Source: Marinobacter denitrificans (GTDB taxonomy: Bacteria > Pseudomonadota > Gammaproteobacteria > Pseudomonadales > Oleiphilaceae). From it: a DNA stretch of 64,000 nt. Shown in pieces: positions 38,079-47,415 of the stretch. Position numbers and translations under genes: made by a program. Numbering within the stretch: position 1 is the stretch's first letter; each line of letters starts with the position of its first letter. The stretch spans positions 1,550,001 through 1,614,000 of the forward strand of contig NZ_VMHN01000001.1 in assembly GCF_008795955.1 (NCBI RefSeq), in the 5' to 3' direction. The notes under the pieces were generated by a model that was given only the letters and a program-made list of their open reading frames with translations, did not search any database and was not told the origin of the DNA.

Positions 38079-38342
38079 TACATCACCTCGGCAAACGGGG
38101 TATCAAAAAAATTCCGGGTATTAAAACAGCCTGAAAATCAGGGCGGGGAGTATAACGCCTCACCCGGAAAATTGCAGTCAGAATGTGCAAATTTTAACCA
38201 GAGGAAAGAGCCCGGCAAAACCCCGACGCGTCCCTCAGACATTTCCAGGGGTTCCACGCCAGGTTTCACAGATAGGGGAAAACCGAAATCCGAAAAATTT
38301 CAGCGGGTTGTAGATACCTTCTGAGAAAACTTTTCAAGAAAG

Positions 38343-38462
38343 TTATCCACATTCCAGACCTGCTGTCCGGACCCCGTAAACCAACCTTAATGTTTTGTTT
38401 TTATTGGACTTACACAGTTTTAATCAAAGCTTATCCGAAGGTTATCCAATTATTTATCCACA
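38343..38462. other. DnaA-box cluster upstream of mnmG (possible second replication element)
   Basis: The 411-bp gap 38079-38489 holds two perfect DnaA boxes TTATCCACA (38343-38351 and 38454-38462) and two partial ones (TTATCCGAA 38431-38439, TTATCCAAT 38442-38450). All have the same orientation and lie in AT-rich sequence (TTTTGTTTTTATTGG, TTTTAATCAAAG). E. coli oriC occupies the equivalent place beside gidA/mnmG. No gene is seen in the gap. Whether it starts replication, titrates DnaA or regulates mnmG cannot be told from sequence. Confidence 0.6.
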
Positions 38463-38489
38463 GTTTGCACCGCTTCGGACCAGCGTCTA

Positions 38490-41400
38490 TCAGAACTTGT
38501 CCATCTCCTTTGATTGCGGCGCCGCAACCATCCCGCGGCCGCCCGCAGAATGGCTGGCCTGCTTCTCAAGTTCGAGCTCAATCGCATTGGAGGCCTTGGC
38601 AAACCGCGCCAACAGGTTATAGAGCACGGGAATGATGAACAGGGTCAGGGTGGTGGCAAAGATCAACCCGCCAAGAATCACAATGCCGATGGAAGCCCGG
38701 CTTTCCGCCCCTGCACCGGTAGCCAGCACCAGCGGCACGGCGCCGAAGACTGTGGAAATCGTGGTCATCAGCACCGGGCGGAAGCGCAGGATGGCGCCTT
38801 CCAGGATGGCCTCACGTACCTCATAACCCTTGTCGCGAAGCTGGTTTGCGAACTCCACGATCAATATTCCATTCTTGGCCATCAACCCCAGTAGCATGAT
38901 GATGCCTATCTGGCTGTAGATATTCAGCGTGATACCCGAGAAAAACAGGGCGTAGAGAGCACCGGTGACGGCCAGCGGCACCGATAGCATGATGATCATA
39001 GGGTGGATCCAGCTTTCAAACTGTGCCGCCAGAACCAGGAAAACAATCACGAACGCCAGCCCGAAGGTCACGTAAATGGCCGCCGAGGAATCCTGGAACT
39101 CCCGGCTCAGGCCCTTATAGCTGACCCGTGCCTCTGGCGGCAGGTTATCCACCGCCAGACCGTTAAGGTAGTTCAGGGCGGAGCCCAGGTCATAGCCGTC
39201 TGCAAGAGAGCCGCTGATAACCACCGCGGGCAACCGGTCAATCCGCCGCAGGTCAGGATTTGCCCCCACCTCTTCAATGGTCACCAGTGCTTCCAGGGGA
39301 ATCAGGTCGCCACCCTGTCGCGGCCGCAGGAACACGCGGCCAAGATCATCAGGGGTGGCCCGGTCGATATCCGCTGCCTGCACGATAACGTCATACTCCC
39401 GGCCGCGGTCCAGATAGGTGGTTACCTGTCGTGAGGCCAGCATGGTTTGCAAGGTCAGCCCTACATCTTCCACGGTTACGTCGAGGTCTGCGGCGCGTTC
39501 CCGATCAATGGTGACGTTCAGTTCCGGGCGGGTCAGCTCAAAATCGGTTTCCAGGCTGAGGAGATTGGGATTCTCTTTCGCGCGTTCCACGATTTCCTCA
39601 CTCCAGGCCTGCACTGAGGCATAGTCCGGGCCACCGATGACAAATTCCAACGGCTGGTTGAATCCACGTTGGCCCAGGCCCGGCGGATTTACCGCCACAG
39701 ACCGGACACCGGGTATGCCCTCCAGTTTTCCTCGCAGGTCACTGGTTATTTCCTGCTGTTTGATCTCCCGCTCGTCCCAGGGCGCCAGGCCCATGATCAT
39801 GAAGGCATTGTCGGCCTCGTTGCGGAACCCCACAATGGAAAGCAACCGGTTGGCGCTGCCGTCTTCCAGGTAGGGAAGCAACAGTTCCTCGGCCTTGCGG
39901 ACATGGTGATCGGTGTATTCCACCGTGGAACCGCGGGGCGCGCTGGTGGGCATGATGATGACACCACGGTCCTCGGTAGGCGCCAGTTCCTGGGGTAACT
40001 TCGGAAATACGACCACCGCCAGGATCAGGCCGACCATGCCAAGGCCCAGTAACAGGCCAGGCTGGCGCAGGGAAAACCGCAGAATACGTGCATAACCATT
40101 GGTAAGCCCGTTAAGGGCTCGCTCGCTGGCCGCCCATAAGCGATGCCCCTCTGCAGTCTCGGGACTGTGCTTCAGCCATTTGGAGCACAGCATGGGCGTC
40201 AGCGTAAGCGCCACGATGCTGGAAACCACCACGGCCGCCGCCAGCGTAAACCCGAACTCCGCAAACAGGCGACCTACATTTCCCCCCATGAAGGAAATGG
40301 GTACGAACACAGCAATCAGCGTCAGGGTGGTGGCGATAACCGCAAACGCAACCTGCCGCGCACCACGATAGGCCGCCAGCAGAGGGGGTTCCCCCTCGTC
40401 AATGCGCCGCTGGATGTTCTCCAGCATCACAATGGCATCGTCCACCACCAGACCGATGGCAAGAATCACCGCCAGCAGGGTCAGCACGTTGATGGAAAAC
40501 CCCAGCGCGCCCAGACCGATAAACGCCCCGATGACAGCAACCGGTATGGTCACCGCCGGAATAAGTGTGGCCCGCCAGGAACGCAGGAACATGAAGATAA
40601 CAAGGATGACCAGAGACACAGCAATGGCCAGAGTGAAGATAACTTCCTTGATTGAGGCGCGGATAAAGATGGATTCATCGTAGCTTTCGGCGATGGTAAC
40701 TTCCGGAGGGAGGGTGTCACGGATCCGGTCCAGCTCCGCCCTGACCAGATCCGATACCGCCACAGTGTTGGACTTGGACTGGCGAATAACCCCCATACCA
40801 ATGGCTGTCTGACCGTTGGCCCGTAGGCGGCTGGTGTCAGACTCAACGCCCATCTGCACATTCGCCACCTCGCCCAGGCGCAGCAGATCGTTTCCATCAC
40901 GGCGGATGACCAGGTTGCGGAACTCCTCTACCTCCGACAATCGCCCCTTGGCGCGCACGGTGAAGTCGCGGGTGGCGGATTCCACTGAACCGGCGGGCAA
41001 TTCCACGTTGTTCGATCGCAGCGCCTGCTCCACCTCTGACACGGTAATATCCCGGGCAGCCAGCCGTTCCCTGTCCAGCCACACCCGGATGGCGTAACGG
41101 CGCTCGCCGCCAATACGTACATCGGCCACGCCGTCAAGGACGGAAAGCCGGTCCGCCAGTACACGGTCGGCGAAATCGCTAAGCTCTGCACTGTCCCATA
41201 CGTCGCTGCGAAGGGTGATCCACATCATCGGGCGGGCATCGGAATCGGCTTTGCTGACCACCGGTGGATCGGCTTCCTCGGGCAGGTTATTGGCGACCCG
41301 GGCTACCGCATCGCGGACATCGTTGGCAGCAATATCCACGTTGCGCGAGGTGTTGAATTCGATGGAGGTGCGGGATTCGCCCTGTTCGGTGCTGGACTCG

Positions 41401-41639
41401 ATGGAGCGAATACCCTCGATGCCACTGATTGCTCCCTCGATCACCTGGGTGATCTGCGTGTCGACCACTTCCGCAGCGGCGCCGATGTAGTCCGTGGAAA
41501 TGGAGACCACGGGGGGGTCGATGTCCGGGTATTCGCGCACGGGCAGGCCCCGCAGCGCCGCAAGACCAAAAACCAGAATCAGAAGGCTGATAACGGTGGC
41601 GAAAACCGGCCGTTTGATAGAAATGTCCGAGAGGATCAT
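38490..41639 (-). CDS. RND-family efflux transporter, inner-membrane subunit
   Basis: 1049 residues, AcrB/MexB-like hydrophobe/amphiphile efflux pump driven by the proton gradient. It starts MILSDISIKRPVFATVISLL and has 12 membrane helices in two halves with large periplasmic loops. The proton-relay Asp pair is in the GLVVDDAIVMLENIQR helix near residue 405. Later GLMAKNGILIVEFANQL and FGAVPLVLATGAG motifs are present. It follows its membrane-fusion partner by three bases. No outer-membrane channel gene is adjacent, so a TolC-type protein elsewhere is expected. Substrate unknown. Confidence 0.93.
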   Translation of the reverse strand: MILSDISIKRPVFATVISLLILVFGLAALRGLPVREYPDIDPPVVSISTDYIGAAAEVVDTQITQVIEGAISGIEGIRSIESSTEQGESRTSIEFNTSRNVDIAANDVRDAVARVANNLPEEADPPVVSKADSDARPMMWITLRSDVWDSAELSDFADRVLADRLSVLDGVADVRIGGERRYAIRVWLDRERLAARDITVSEVEQALRSNNVELPAGSVESATRDFTVRAKGRLSEVEEFRNLVIRRDGNDLLRLGEVANVQMGVESDTSRLRANGQTAIGMGVIRQSKSNTVAVSDLVRAELDRIRDTLPPEVTIAESYDESIFIRASIKEVIFTLAIAVSLVILVIFMFLRSWRATLIPAVTIPVAVIGAFIGLGALGFSINVLTLLAVILAIGLVVDDAIVMLENIQRRIDEGEPPLLAAYRGARQVAFAVIATTLTLIAVFVPISFMGGNVGRLFAEFGFTLAAAVVVSSIVALTLTPMLCSKWLKHSPETAEGHRLWAASERALNGLTNGYARILRFSLRQPGLLLGLGMVGLILAVVVFPKLPQELAPTEDRGVIIMPTSAPRGSTVEYTDHHVRKAEELLLPYLEDGSANRLLSIVGFRNEADNAFMIMGLAPWDEREIKQQEITSDLRGKLEGIPGVRSVAVNPPGLGQRGFNQPLEFVIGGPDYASVQAWSEEIVERAKENPNLLSLETDFELTRPELNVTIDRERAADLDVTVEDVGLTLQTMLASRQVTTYLDRGREYDVIVQAADIDRATPDDLGRVFLRPRQGGDLIPLEALVTIEEVGANPDLRRIDRLPAVVISGSLADGYDLGSALNYLNGLAVDNLPPEARVSYKGLSREFQDSSAAIYVTFGLAFVIVFLVLAAQFESWIHPMIIMLSVPLAVTGALYALFFSGITLNIYSQIGIIMLLGLMAKNGILIVEFANQLRDKGYEVREAILEGAILRFRPVLMTTISTVFGAVPLVLATGAGAESRASIGIVILGGLIFATTLTLFIIPVLYNLLARFAKASNAIELELEKQASHSAGGRGMVAAPQSKEMDKF

Positions 41640-41642
41640 CGA

Positions 41643-42737
41643 TCAGCTCTCCCGGGAAGTGGCAAAGCGGTTGTCCGGGATCGCCTTGTCGTCGTCCACC
41701 ACATCAATACGGTTGCCACTGCTGAGGCGGTCCTGACCGGTAATTATTACCCTGTCCTCACCGGAGAGGCCTTCGGCTACCTCCACCCAGCCGGGAGATC
41801 GGGAGCCCAGAGATACAGACACTCGACGGGCAACACCGTCCTCTGCAATAAAGACATATTTGGCCGCACCGCGAATCATCACCGCCTGTTCGGGGATAAC
41901 CAACGCTTCCCGCTCCCGCAGTGTCAGGTTGGCCGACATGAACTGTCCCGGCCGCAACTTACCATCAGGGTTATCGATAACAGCTCTTACCGGCAAGGTA
42001 CGGCTGAGTTCGTTGACCCGTGTGCCGAGTTCCACAAGTTGGCCCTGAAAACCCTCATCGGGATAGGCCGGCGAGGTTCCACGAACCATCTGACCGATCT
42101 GGATCTGGCCCAGAAAGCGTTCGGGAATGGAAAAACCCAGCTCCATGCGATCCGTTGAATCGAGCGTGGTTACCGACGTTCCGGCACTGAGATAGGTGCC
42201 AAGGCTGATATCGCTGAGGCCAATCACGCCTTCGAAAGGGGCTTCAATCCGGTGGTTATCCAGGCGGGTCCGCGCCGATTCGCGCTGGGCCTCGGCCACA
42301 TCCATTGCGGTGCGAAGCTCATCCACCTGGGACCGGGAAATGCTGTTGTTGGTCTGCAGTCGTTGTGCGCGTTCAAACTGGCGACGGGCATCTGCCAAGG
42401 TGGCTTCTGCCACCTGCAAATCAGCCCTGGCCTGGCGATCGTCCAGACGCAGCAGCAACTGCCCGCGGCTGACCCGCTTTCCGCTGTCCAGATTCATTTC
42501 CACCACGCGGCCACTGACTTCGGTGGTCAGTTCCACCTGGTCGAGCGCCCGCAGGTTGCCCACGGCATTTACTGAATCCCGAACCAACTCCATGCTCGGG
42601 CTGAACGCATTCACCTTGCTGGCCGGGCGCTCTGTCTGCGCAGTTTCCGACTCTTCCTGGGCAAAATACTGCCAGGAGAAAGCACCTCCAGTGGCCAGTG
42701 CTACCAGTACCAGGGCGATCAGCCATTGCTTTATCAT
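41643..42737 (-). CDS. RND efflux periplasmic adaptor (membrane fusion protein, HlyD/AcrA family)
   Basis: 364 residues. One N-terminal anchor helix (WLIALVLVALATGGAFSWQY) without a lipobox, a lipoyl-like half motif VELTTEVSGRVVEMNLDSGKR, an alpha-helical hairpin around residues 100-160, the second lipoyl half IEAPFEGVIGLSDISLGTYL, and C-terminal beta-barrel and membrane-proximal domains ending VIITGQDRLSSGNRI. Links the RND pump to an outer-membrane channel. Middle gene of a three-gene operon. Confidence 0.92.
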   Translation of the reverse strand: MIKQWLIALVLVALATGGAFSWQYFAQEESETAQTERPASKVNAFSPSMELVRDSVNAVGNLRALDQVELTTEVSGRVVEMNLDSGKRVSRGQLLLRLDDRQARADLQVAEATLADARRQFERAQRLQTNNSISRSQVDELRTAMDVAEAQRESARTRLDNHRIEAPFEGVIGLSDISLGTYLSAGTSVTTLDSTDRMELGFSIPERFLGQIQIGQMVRGTSPAYPDEGFQGQLVELGTRVNELSRTLPVRAVIDNPDGKLRPGQFMSANLTLREREALVIPEQAVMIRGAAKYVFIAEDGVARRVSVSLGSRSPGWVEVAEGLSGEDRVIITGQDRLSSGNRIDVVDDDKAIPDNRFATSRES

Positions 42738-42744
42738 AATCGTC

Positions 42745-43320
42745 TCATTCAGTTTGTTGTGACTTCCTGCTGATCACCAGCACAATTTCACCCACTTCGA
42801 TTCCCCACTTACTCATCGTGGTCTGGTTAATCAATGTGTCAGGCGTAATCAGGTACATCCAGTCGTCCATGCGGACATCAATGGTGTCGTCACCGTAGGC
42901 CACCCGCAGGACATAGTTCATGTTGATCGCGTTGCCCTGCCATCGCAGGGTGCCTGGCTCCACCACATCACCGGCCTCCGCATGCAGAGCCCCATTATCC
43001 GGTGTCAGCGTCCAGACCCGGGTTTGCACCTCGCCATCGTCGAAACGGAAGACCTCGTCCAGGGTGCCCACGCCCTCGCTGTCCCAGCTGGCCGAAATAT
43101 CGGCATCAAAGGTGCGTATGACTTCGCCGGAATAATCCTTGACCACACCCCGGGCGGTAAGTTCGCCGGTGAAGAATTCCTGCGGCGTCAATACCGGCTT
43201 GCGGTCGCTGTAGTCTTCCAACGACGGTCCGGCGCAGCCCACAAGCAGGACTGTGGATAACAATAACCACAGATAGGGGCGCAAACCAGTGATGAGCTTC
43301 ACTCCGGATGGACTTTGCAT
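42745..43320 (-). CDS. DUF3833 family lipoprotein
   Basis: 191 residues from the ATG at 43320. The signal hydrophobic stretch ends in a lipobox (LLLVG-C style, VLLVGCAGPS). The domain has the DUF3833 pattern: LEDYSDRKPVLTPQEFFTGE, ARGVVKDYSGEVIRTF, EGVGTLDEVFRFDDGE and the acidic-aromatic DDWMYLITPDTLINQTTMSKWG near the end. Function unknown. It starts the operon with the MFP and RND genes (seven bases to the next start codon), so a role at the envelope connected to that pump is possible. The longer open frame to 43566 lacks support. Confidence 0.8.
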   Translation of the reverse strand: MQSPSGVKLITGLRPYLWLLLSTVLLVGCAGPSLEDYSDRKPVLTPQEFFTGELTARGVVKDYSGEVIRTFDADISASWDSEGVGTLDEVFRFDDGEVQTRVWTLTPDNGALHAEAGDVVEPGTLRWQGNAINMNYVLRVAYGDDTIDVRMDDWMYLITPDTLINQTTMSKWGIEVGEIVLVISRKSQQTE

Positions 43321-43564
43321 GACTTTTACACTCTTGGACGGTTCGGAATTGATATCGGGCTTCACAAATACGCCAGCGGCGCCGTTACCGATCATTACCG
43401 CACCGGCCCTGAGCTGTTCCGTCATTTCAGCCAATTGTCCGTTCTGACATCGAGGATAGCGATTTCCGTCAATGGCAGGCCGCCAGCAATGCCGTAAAAC
43501 ATCAGGCAATGGAAGGCTGCCGGCCTTCGCCCACTCTGCAAACAGAATCACAGAGGTTATTGCC

Positions 43565-45385
43565 ATGCCGGTTTACAAGGCGCCCCTGCGCGACATGAAG
43601 TTCCTGCTCAATGAGGTGTTTGACTACCCTGGCCATTACACCCGGCTCCAGAGCGGCGAAAACGCCACTCCCGATATCGTTGACGCCATACTCAACGAAT
43701 GCGGGCGATTCTGTGAAGAGGTACTGAGCCCGCTTTACCAGAGTGGTGACGAGGAAGGCTGTAGGCTGGAAAATGGGGAAGTAATCACTCCGAAAGGCTA
43801 TCCCGAGGCCTATCAGCAATACGCCATGGGCGGCTGGCAGGGTCTCTCTGCACCGGAAGAATACGGTGGCCAGGGCCTTCCTGCCTCGATGGGCCTGCTA
43901 AAACAGGAAATGATGGGGACCGCCAACTGGCCTTTCTCCATGTACCCCGGCCTGTCCATGGGCGCCATGAACACTATTTTCCTGCACGGCAGTGAAGAAC
44001 AGAAACAGGTCTACCTGACACCACTCACCGAAGGACGCTGGGGCGGCACCATGTGCCTCACAGAACCCCAATGTGGTACCGACCTGGGCCAGGTCAAGGC
44101 CAAAGCAGAGCCTCAGGCAGACGGCAGTTACAAACTCTCCGGTACCAAGATTTTCATTTCCTCCGGTGACCATGATCTCACCGAGAACATTGTTCATATT
44201 GTGCTCGCCCGTTTGCCGGATGCCCCCAAGGGCACTCGCGGTATCAGTCTGTTTATCGTGCCCAAATTCCTCCCGGACGGTAACGGTGGCATTGGCGAAC
44301 GCAACGGCGTTACCTGCGGCAGCCTGGAAAAGAAAATGGGCATCAAGGCTTCGGCCACCTGTGTACTGAACTTCGATGATGCCACCGGCTTTCTGATAGG
44401 CCCGGAAAATGAAGGCCTGAACTGCATGTTTACCTTTATGAACACCGCCCGTATCGGCACCGCCATTCAGGGGGTAGGACCTGCGGAGCTCTCTTACCAG
44501 TGGGCACTGGACTACGCCAAAGAGCGTCGGTCCATGCGGGCGCTTTCGGGCAAGAAAGAACCAGACCAGGCAGCTGACGCACTGATTCATCATGCCGACG
44601 TTCGCCGTATGTTGCTGACCCAGAAAGCCGTGGCCGAGGGAGGCCGCGCAATGCTGTATTACGCCGCCCGCCTGGCAGACCATATGGTGGAAGGCCACAC
44701 CACCGGCGATGAGAAAAAGGCCGACGCCTACGACGACAAGCTCGGTTTCCTGACCCCGATATTGAAAGGTTTCCTGACCGAACTGGGTAACGAGGCGGCC
44801 AATCTGGGCGTGCAGGTATTCGGGGGCCATGGCTACATACGCGAACATGGTATGGAGCAGATTGTCCGGGATACCCGCATTGCCACGCTTTATGAAGGCA
44901 CCACCGGTATCCAGGCGCTGGACCTGTTGGGCCGCAAGGTGTTGCTGATGACCCAGGGCGGGGCGGTCAGGGAGTTCACCCTCCGGGTGGCCAACTTTGC
45001 CCGCAAGAATCTGACCGACAAACGGGTCCGTCCCTTCTCGGTCGAGCTGCTCAAACTCACGGCGCAGTGGAATCTGCTGACGGTTCGCCTGATGCTGGCG
45101 GCCCGTAAAGATCGGGACATGGTCAGTTCGGCTGCCAATGACTTCCTCATGTACAGCGGTTACGTAACCATGGCATACATGTGGCTGCGCATGGCCGCCG
45201 TTGCCTCCGACAAGCTCGACAAGGGGGGTGCGGATTCCGAAGACTTCTACCGGGCCAAGCTGGCGACGGCGGAATTCTACTACGAGCGCCTTCTGCCAAG
45301 AGCCCAGGCCCATGCCACCAGCATGCTCAGCCCCAGCAAGAACCTGATGCAGCTGGAGGCAGACAGCATGAGTTTTATCGATTAA
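43565..45385 (+). CDS. acyl-CoA dehydrogenase
   Basis: 606 residues, long-form acyl-CoA dehydrogenase with a C-terminal extension. Starts MPVYKAPLRDMKFLLNEVFDY at ATG 43565, with AGAGG upstream. N-terminal and middle domains show MCLTEPQCGTDLGQVKAKAE and GTKIFISSGDHDLTENI. The catalytic region has VFGGHGYIREHGMEQIVRDTRIATLYEGTTGI, with the family's usual catalytic Glu in YEGT. Beta-oxidation step producing enoyl-CoA with electrons to ETF. Large dimeric members of this type act on medium to long chains, but the substrate is not provable. It stands alone, divergent from the DUF3833 operon. Confidence 0.9.
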   Translation: MPVYKAPLRDMKFLLNEVFDYPGHYTRLQSGENATPDIVDAILNECGRFCEEVLSPLYQSGDEEGCRLENGEVITPKGYPEAYQQYAMGGWQGLSAPEEYGGQGLPASMGLLKQEMMGTANWPFSMYPGLSMGAMNTIFLHGSEEQKQVYLTPLTEGRWGGTMCLTEPQCGTDLGQVKAKAEPQADGSYKLSGTKIFISSGDHDLTENIVHIVLARLPDAPKGTRGISLFIVPKFLPDGNGGIGERNGVTCGSLEKKMGIKASATCVLNFDDATGFLIGPENEGLNCMFTFMNTARIGTAIQGVGPAELSYQWALDYAKERRSMRALSGKKEPDQAADALIHHADVRRMLLTQKAVAEGGRAMLYYAARLADHMVEGHTTGDEKKADAYDDKLGFLTPILKGFLTELGNEAANLGVQVFGGHGYIREHGMEQIVRDTRIATLYEGTTGIQALDLLGRKVLLMTQGGAVREFTLRVANFARKNLTDKRVRPFSVELLKLTAQWNLLTVRLMLAARKDRDMVSSAANDFLMYSGYVTMAYMWLRMAAVASDKLDKGGADSEDFYRAKLATAEFYYERLLPRAQAHATSMLSPSKNLMQLEADSMSFID

Positions 45386-45557
45386 ATCCACACCTGCTGG
45401 ATTTGCCCGCCGGGCGGTTGAAATTCTGACGACCGCCCCCAATCTTTCAGTAGCCGCCGCTCGCGCGGAATTCCATACCAGATCAACTTGTTATTTTTTG
45501 CTTCGGGAAACCTGATACGGGTTCCCCTGTGCGATAGAGAAATAGGGAGGTTTGACC

Positions 45558-46493
45558 ATGGATACTCGTACTGATGATCTGTACCCCACACGGCTTGAGC
45601 GCCCTACGGCAAGTTTCAAGCGCCTGGACCCGGTAGTGCACAGCGCTGGCAAAGAGCGGAAAGACGGCCCGCTGAGCGAAACGGAACTGGCTCAATACGA
45701 GCGGGATGGCTTTCTGGTATTCAATAATTTTCTCGATACCACCACGGTACAGCGATTCCGGGAAGACTTGCGTGCCTACGAGAATGACGAGGCCATACTG
45801 CAATCCGAGGGCACCATCACAGAACCGGGAAAGCAGGAAATACGTTCCGTTTTCGGCATTCACGAGCTGTCGGACCGCTTTGACCGCCTGACTCGTGACC
45901 CTCACATTCTGGGCATGGTGCACCAGCTGCTGGGCAGTGATGCCTACATTCACCAGTCACGTATTAACTTCAAGCCGGGATTCCACGGTAAGGGCTTTGA
46001 CTGGCACTCGGATTTTGAAACCTGGCACGCAGAAGATGGTATGCCTCGTATGCGCTCAGTGAGTTTTTCCATCGCGTTGACTGACAATACACCGTTCAAT
46101 GGGCCATTGATGCTGGTGCCGGGCTCCCACAGGACCTTTATCCCCTGCGTCGGCCGCACGCCCGAAGACAACTATCAGTCGTCACTGAAAAAACAGGAGC
46201 TGGGTGTGCCGGCGCACCATGACCTCAACCGGATGATCGACGAACATGGTATCCAGGCACCCACGGGCCCGGCCGGTTCACTGATTATTTTCGAGTGCAA
46301 CACCCTGCACGCCTCCAACGCCAATATGTCCCCCTGGCCACGCAGCAACCTGTTCTTCGTCTATAACAGTGTGGAGAATCAGCTGGTGCAGCCATTCTGC
46401 GGCAACAAACCCCGGCCTGAATTCCTGGGTAACCGGACTCGCACTGACTCTCTTCAGGTTGTGGATGCCCCGGATCAGCGCAGAACCGGTTGA
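45558..46493 (+). CDS. ectD: ectoine hydroxylase EctD
   Basis: 311 residues from the ATG at 45558, which has GGGAGG upstream (a TTG two codons earlier is possible). 2-oxoglutarate/Fe(II)-dependent dioxygenase converting ectoine to 5-hydroxyectoine. The EctD signature QSRINFKPGFHGKGFDWHSD contains the first iron ligands (His-x-Asp), followed by FETWHAEDGMPRMR. The second His is in NTLHASNANMSPWPRSN, whose Arg binds 2-oxoglutarate. The ectABC genes are not within the window, so this is an orphan ectD. A typical compatible-solute gene of marine halotolerant bacteria. Confidence 0.95.
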   Translation: MDTRTDDLYPTRLERPTASFKRLDPVVHSAGKERKDGPLSETELAQYERDGFLVFNNFLDTTTVQRFREDLRAYENDEAILQSEGTITEPGKQEIRSVFGIHELSDRFDRLTRDPHILGMVHQLLGSDAYIHQSRINFKPGFHGKGFDWHSDFETWHAEDGMPRMRSVSFSIALTDNTPFNGPLMLVPGSHRTFIPCVGRTPEDNYQSSLKKQELGVPAHHDLNRMIDEHGIQAPTGPAGSLIIFECNTLHASNANMSPWPRSNLFFVYNSVENQLVQPFCGNKPRPEFLGNRTRTDSLQVVDAPDQRRTG

Positions 46494-46510
46494 CTTTACG
46501 GGCGCCTATA

Positions 46511-46538
46511 AACGAAAAGGGGAGCCGTATCGCTCCCC
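46511..46538 (-). terminator. terminator between ectD and the solute-binding gene
   Basis: A 7-bp stem GGGGAGC / GCTCCCC with a six-base loop; on the minus strand it continues TTTTCGTTT, directly after the stop of the 46542-47291 gene. The plus-strand side (TCCTT) is a weaker terminator for ectD, so the hairpin may serve both. Confidence 0.75.
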
Positions 46539-46541
46539 TCC

Positions 46542-47291
46542 TTACAAGCCGTATTTGGTTTCAATGGCCTCGAACATGCCTGACTCATGGACCTTTTCAA
46601 GCCCGGCGTTGAGCTTTTCGACTGTGTCATCCGGTGTATCGGGATTTATTGCGAGGAAAAGCTCCATATCGTTAAAGGAATAGACCGGTTCCAATCCTTC
46701 CACGTCTTGCTGCGAAGCAAAATAAGGGCCTGCCAGCCGATCTGCTATCCACAAGTCAATCTGGCCAAGTTCCAGGCGTTTGGGGTTCAGGTCATCACTA
46801 TCCAGAGCCGACACCTCGTAGCCACGTTCAAGCAGGTACTCGGTCATAACATCATTGCGGTAGCCACCAAACCTCAGCCCCCTGGTATCTTCAAGGCGGT
46901 CGATCTGGAGATCTGTACCCGCGGGGGCGAAAATGGTCCACAGGTTCCGGGTCAGCGGGCCAACCCACTTGAAGCGGGGCGCACGGGACTCTGTGTAGGT
47001 AGTGCAGAAAATACCGTGATTGCTTTTGTTAAGGGCGCGGTTGTAGCCGTAATCCCAGTTTCGCAGCTTGATCACATAATCAAGGTCGGTGTTGTTAAGA
47101 ATCGCTTTGACCATCTCGGTGCATAAACCATCGATGTTCGTGCCGTTATGCTCGAACGCCCGTCCTGTGGCACTCATGTTGTACGGGGGAAAGTTTTCGG
47201 TATACAGATACAGTTTGTCAGACGCCTGGGCGGTGGAAATGCTAGCGGTCAGGGTCAGGACAGCAAGTAGTAGAGGTGGCAGGTGCCGCAC
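46542..47291 (-). CDS. periplasmic solute-binding protein, family 3 type
   Basis: 249 residues with a signal peptide (PPLLLAVLTLTASISTAQA, cleavage before SDKLYL). The fold follows SBP_bac_3: LYLYTENFPPYNMSATGRAF, INGLC-like DGLCTEMVKAILNNTDLDY, a central GLRFGGYRNDVMTEYLLERG region and the C-terminal DDTVEKLNAGLEKVHESGMF. No transporter genes are adjacent. A stand-alone member, like the one at 18.8-19.6 kb; the two share the general fold but not close sequence. Ligand unknown, amino-acid-like by family. Confidence 0.8.
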   Translation of the reverse strand: MRHLPPLLLAVLTLTASISTAQASDKLYLYTENFPPYNMSATGRAFEHNGTNIDGLCTEMVKAILNNTDLDYVIKLRNWDYGYNRALNKSNHGIFCTTYTESRAPRFKWVGPLTRNLWTIFAPAGTDLQIDRLEDTRGLRFGGYRNDVMTEYLLERGYEVSALDSDDLNPKRLELGQIDLWIADRLAGPYFASQQDVEGLEPVYSFNDMELFLAINPDTPDDTVEKLNAGLEKVHESGMFEAIETKYGL

Positions 47292-47415
47292 GGTTTTTCT
47301 CCTTGGTATGCATAGTCGCCATGGCGATGGCGTCCCTTTCTTGGAGGGCGAAGTCTACCTCAGGTATCGACGGTAATTGACACCAAAAATGTGTGTTTTC
47401 GTAAGGAAATGAACG

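Noticed and set aside
43252..43260. Single DnaA box TGTGGATAA in the DUF3833 gene
   Set aside because: Isolated, inside a coding sequence and without AT-rich context; chance occurrence is likely.
43898..45442. 514-codon open frame opposite the acyl-CoA dehydrogenase gene
   Set aside because: Entirely within a confidently assigned gene on the other strand, His/Gln-rich shadow composition, no ribosome-binding site.
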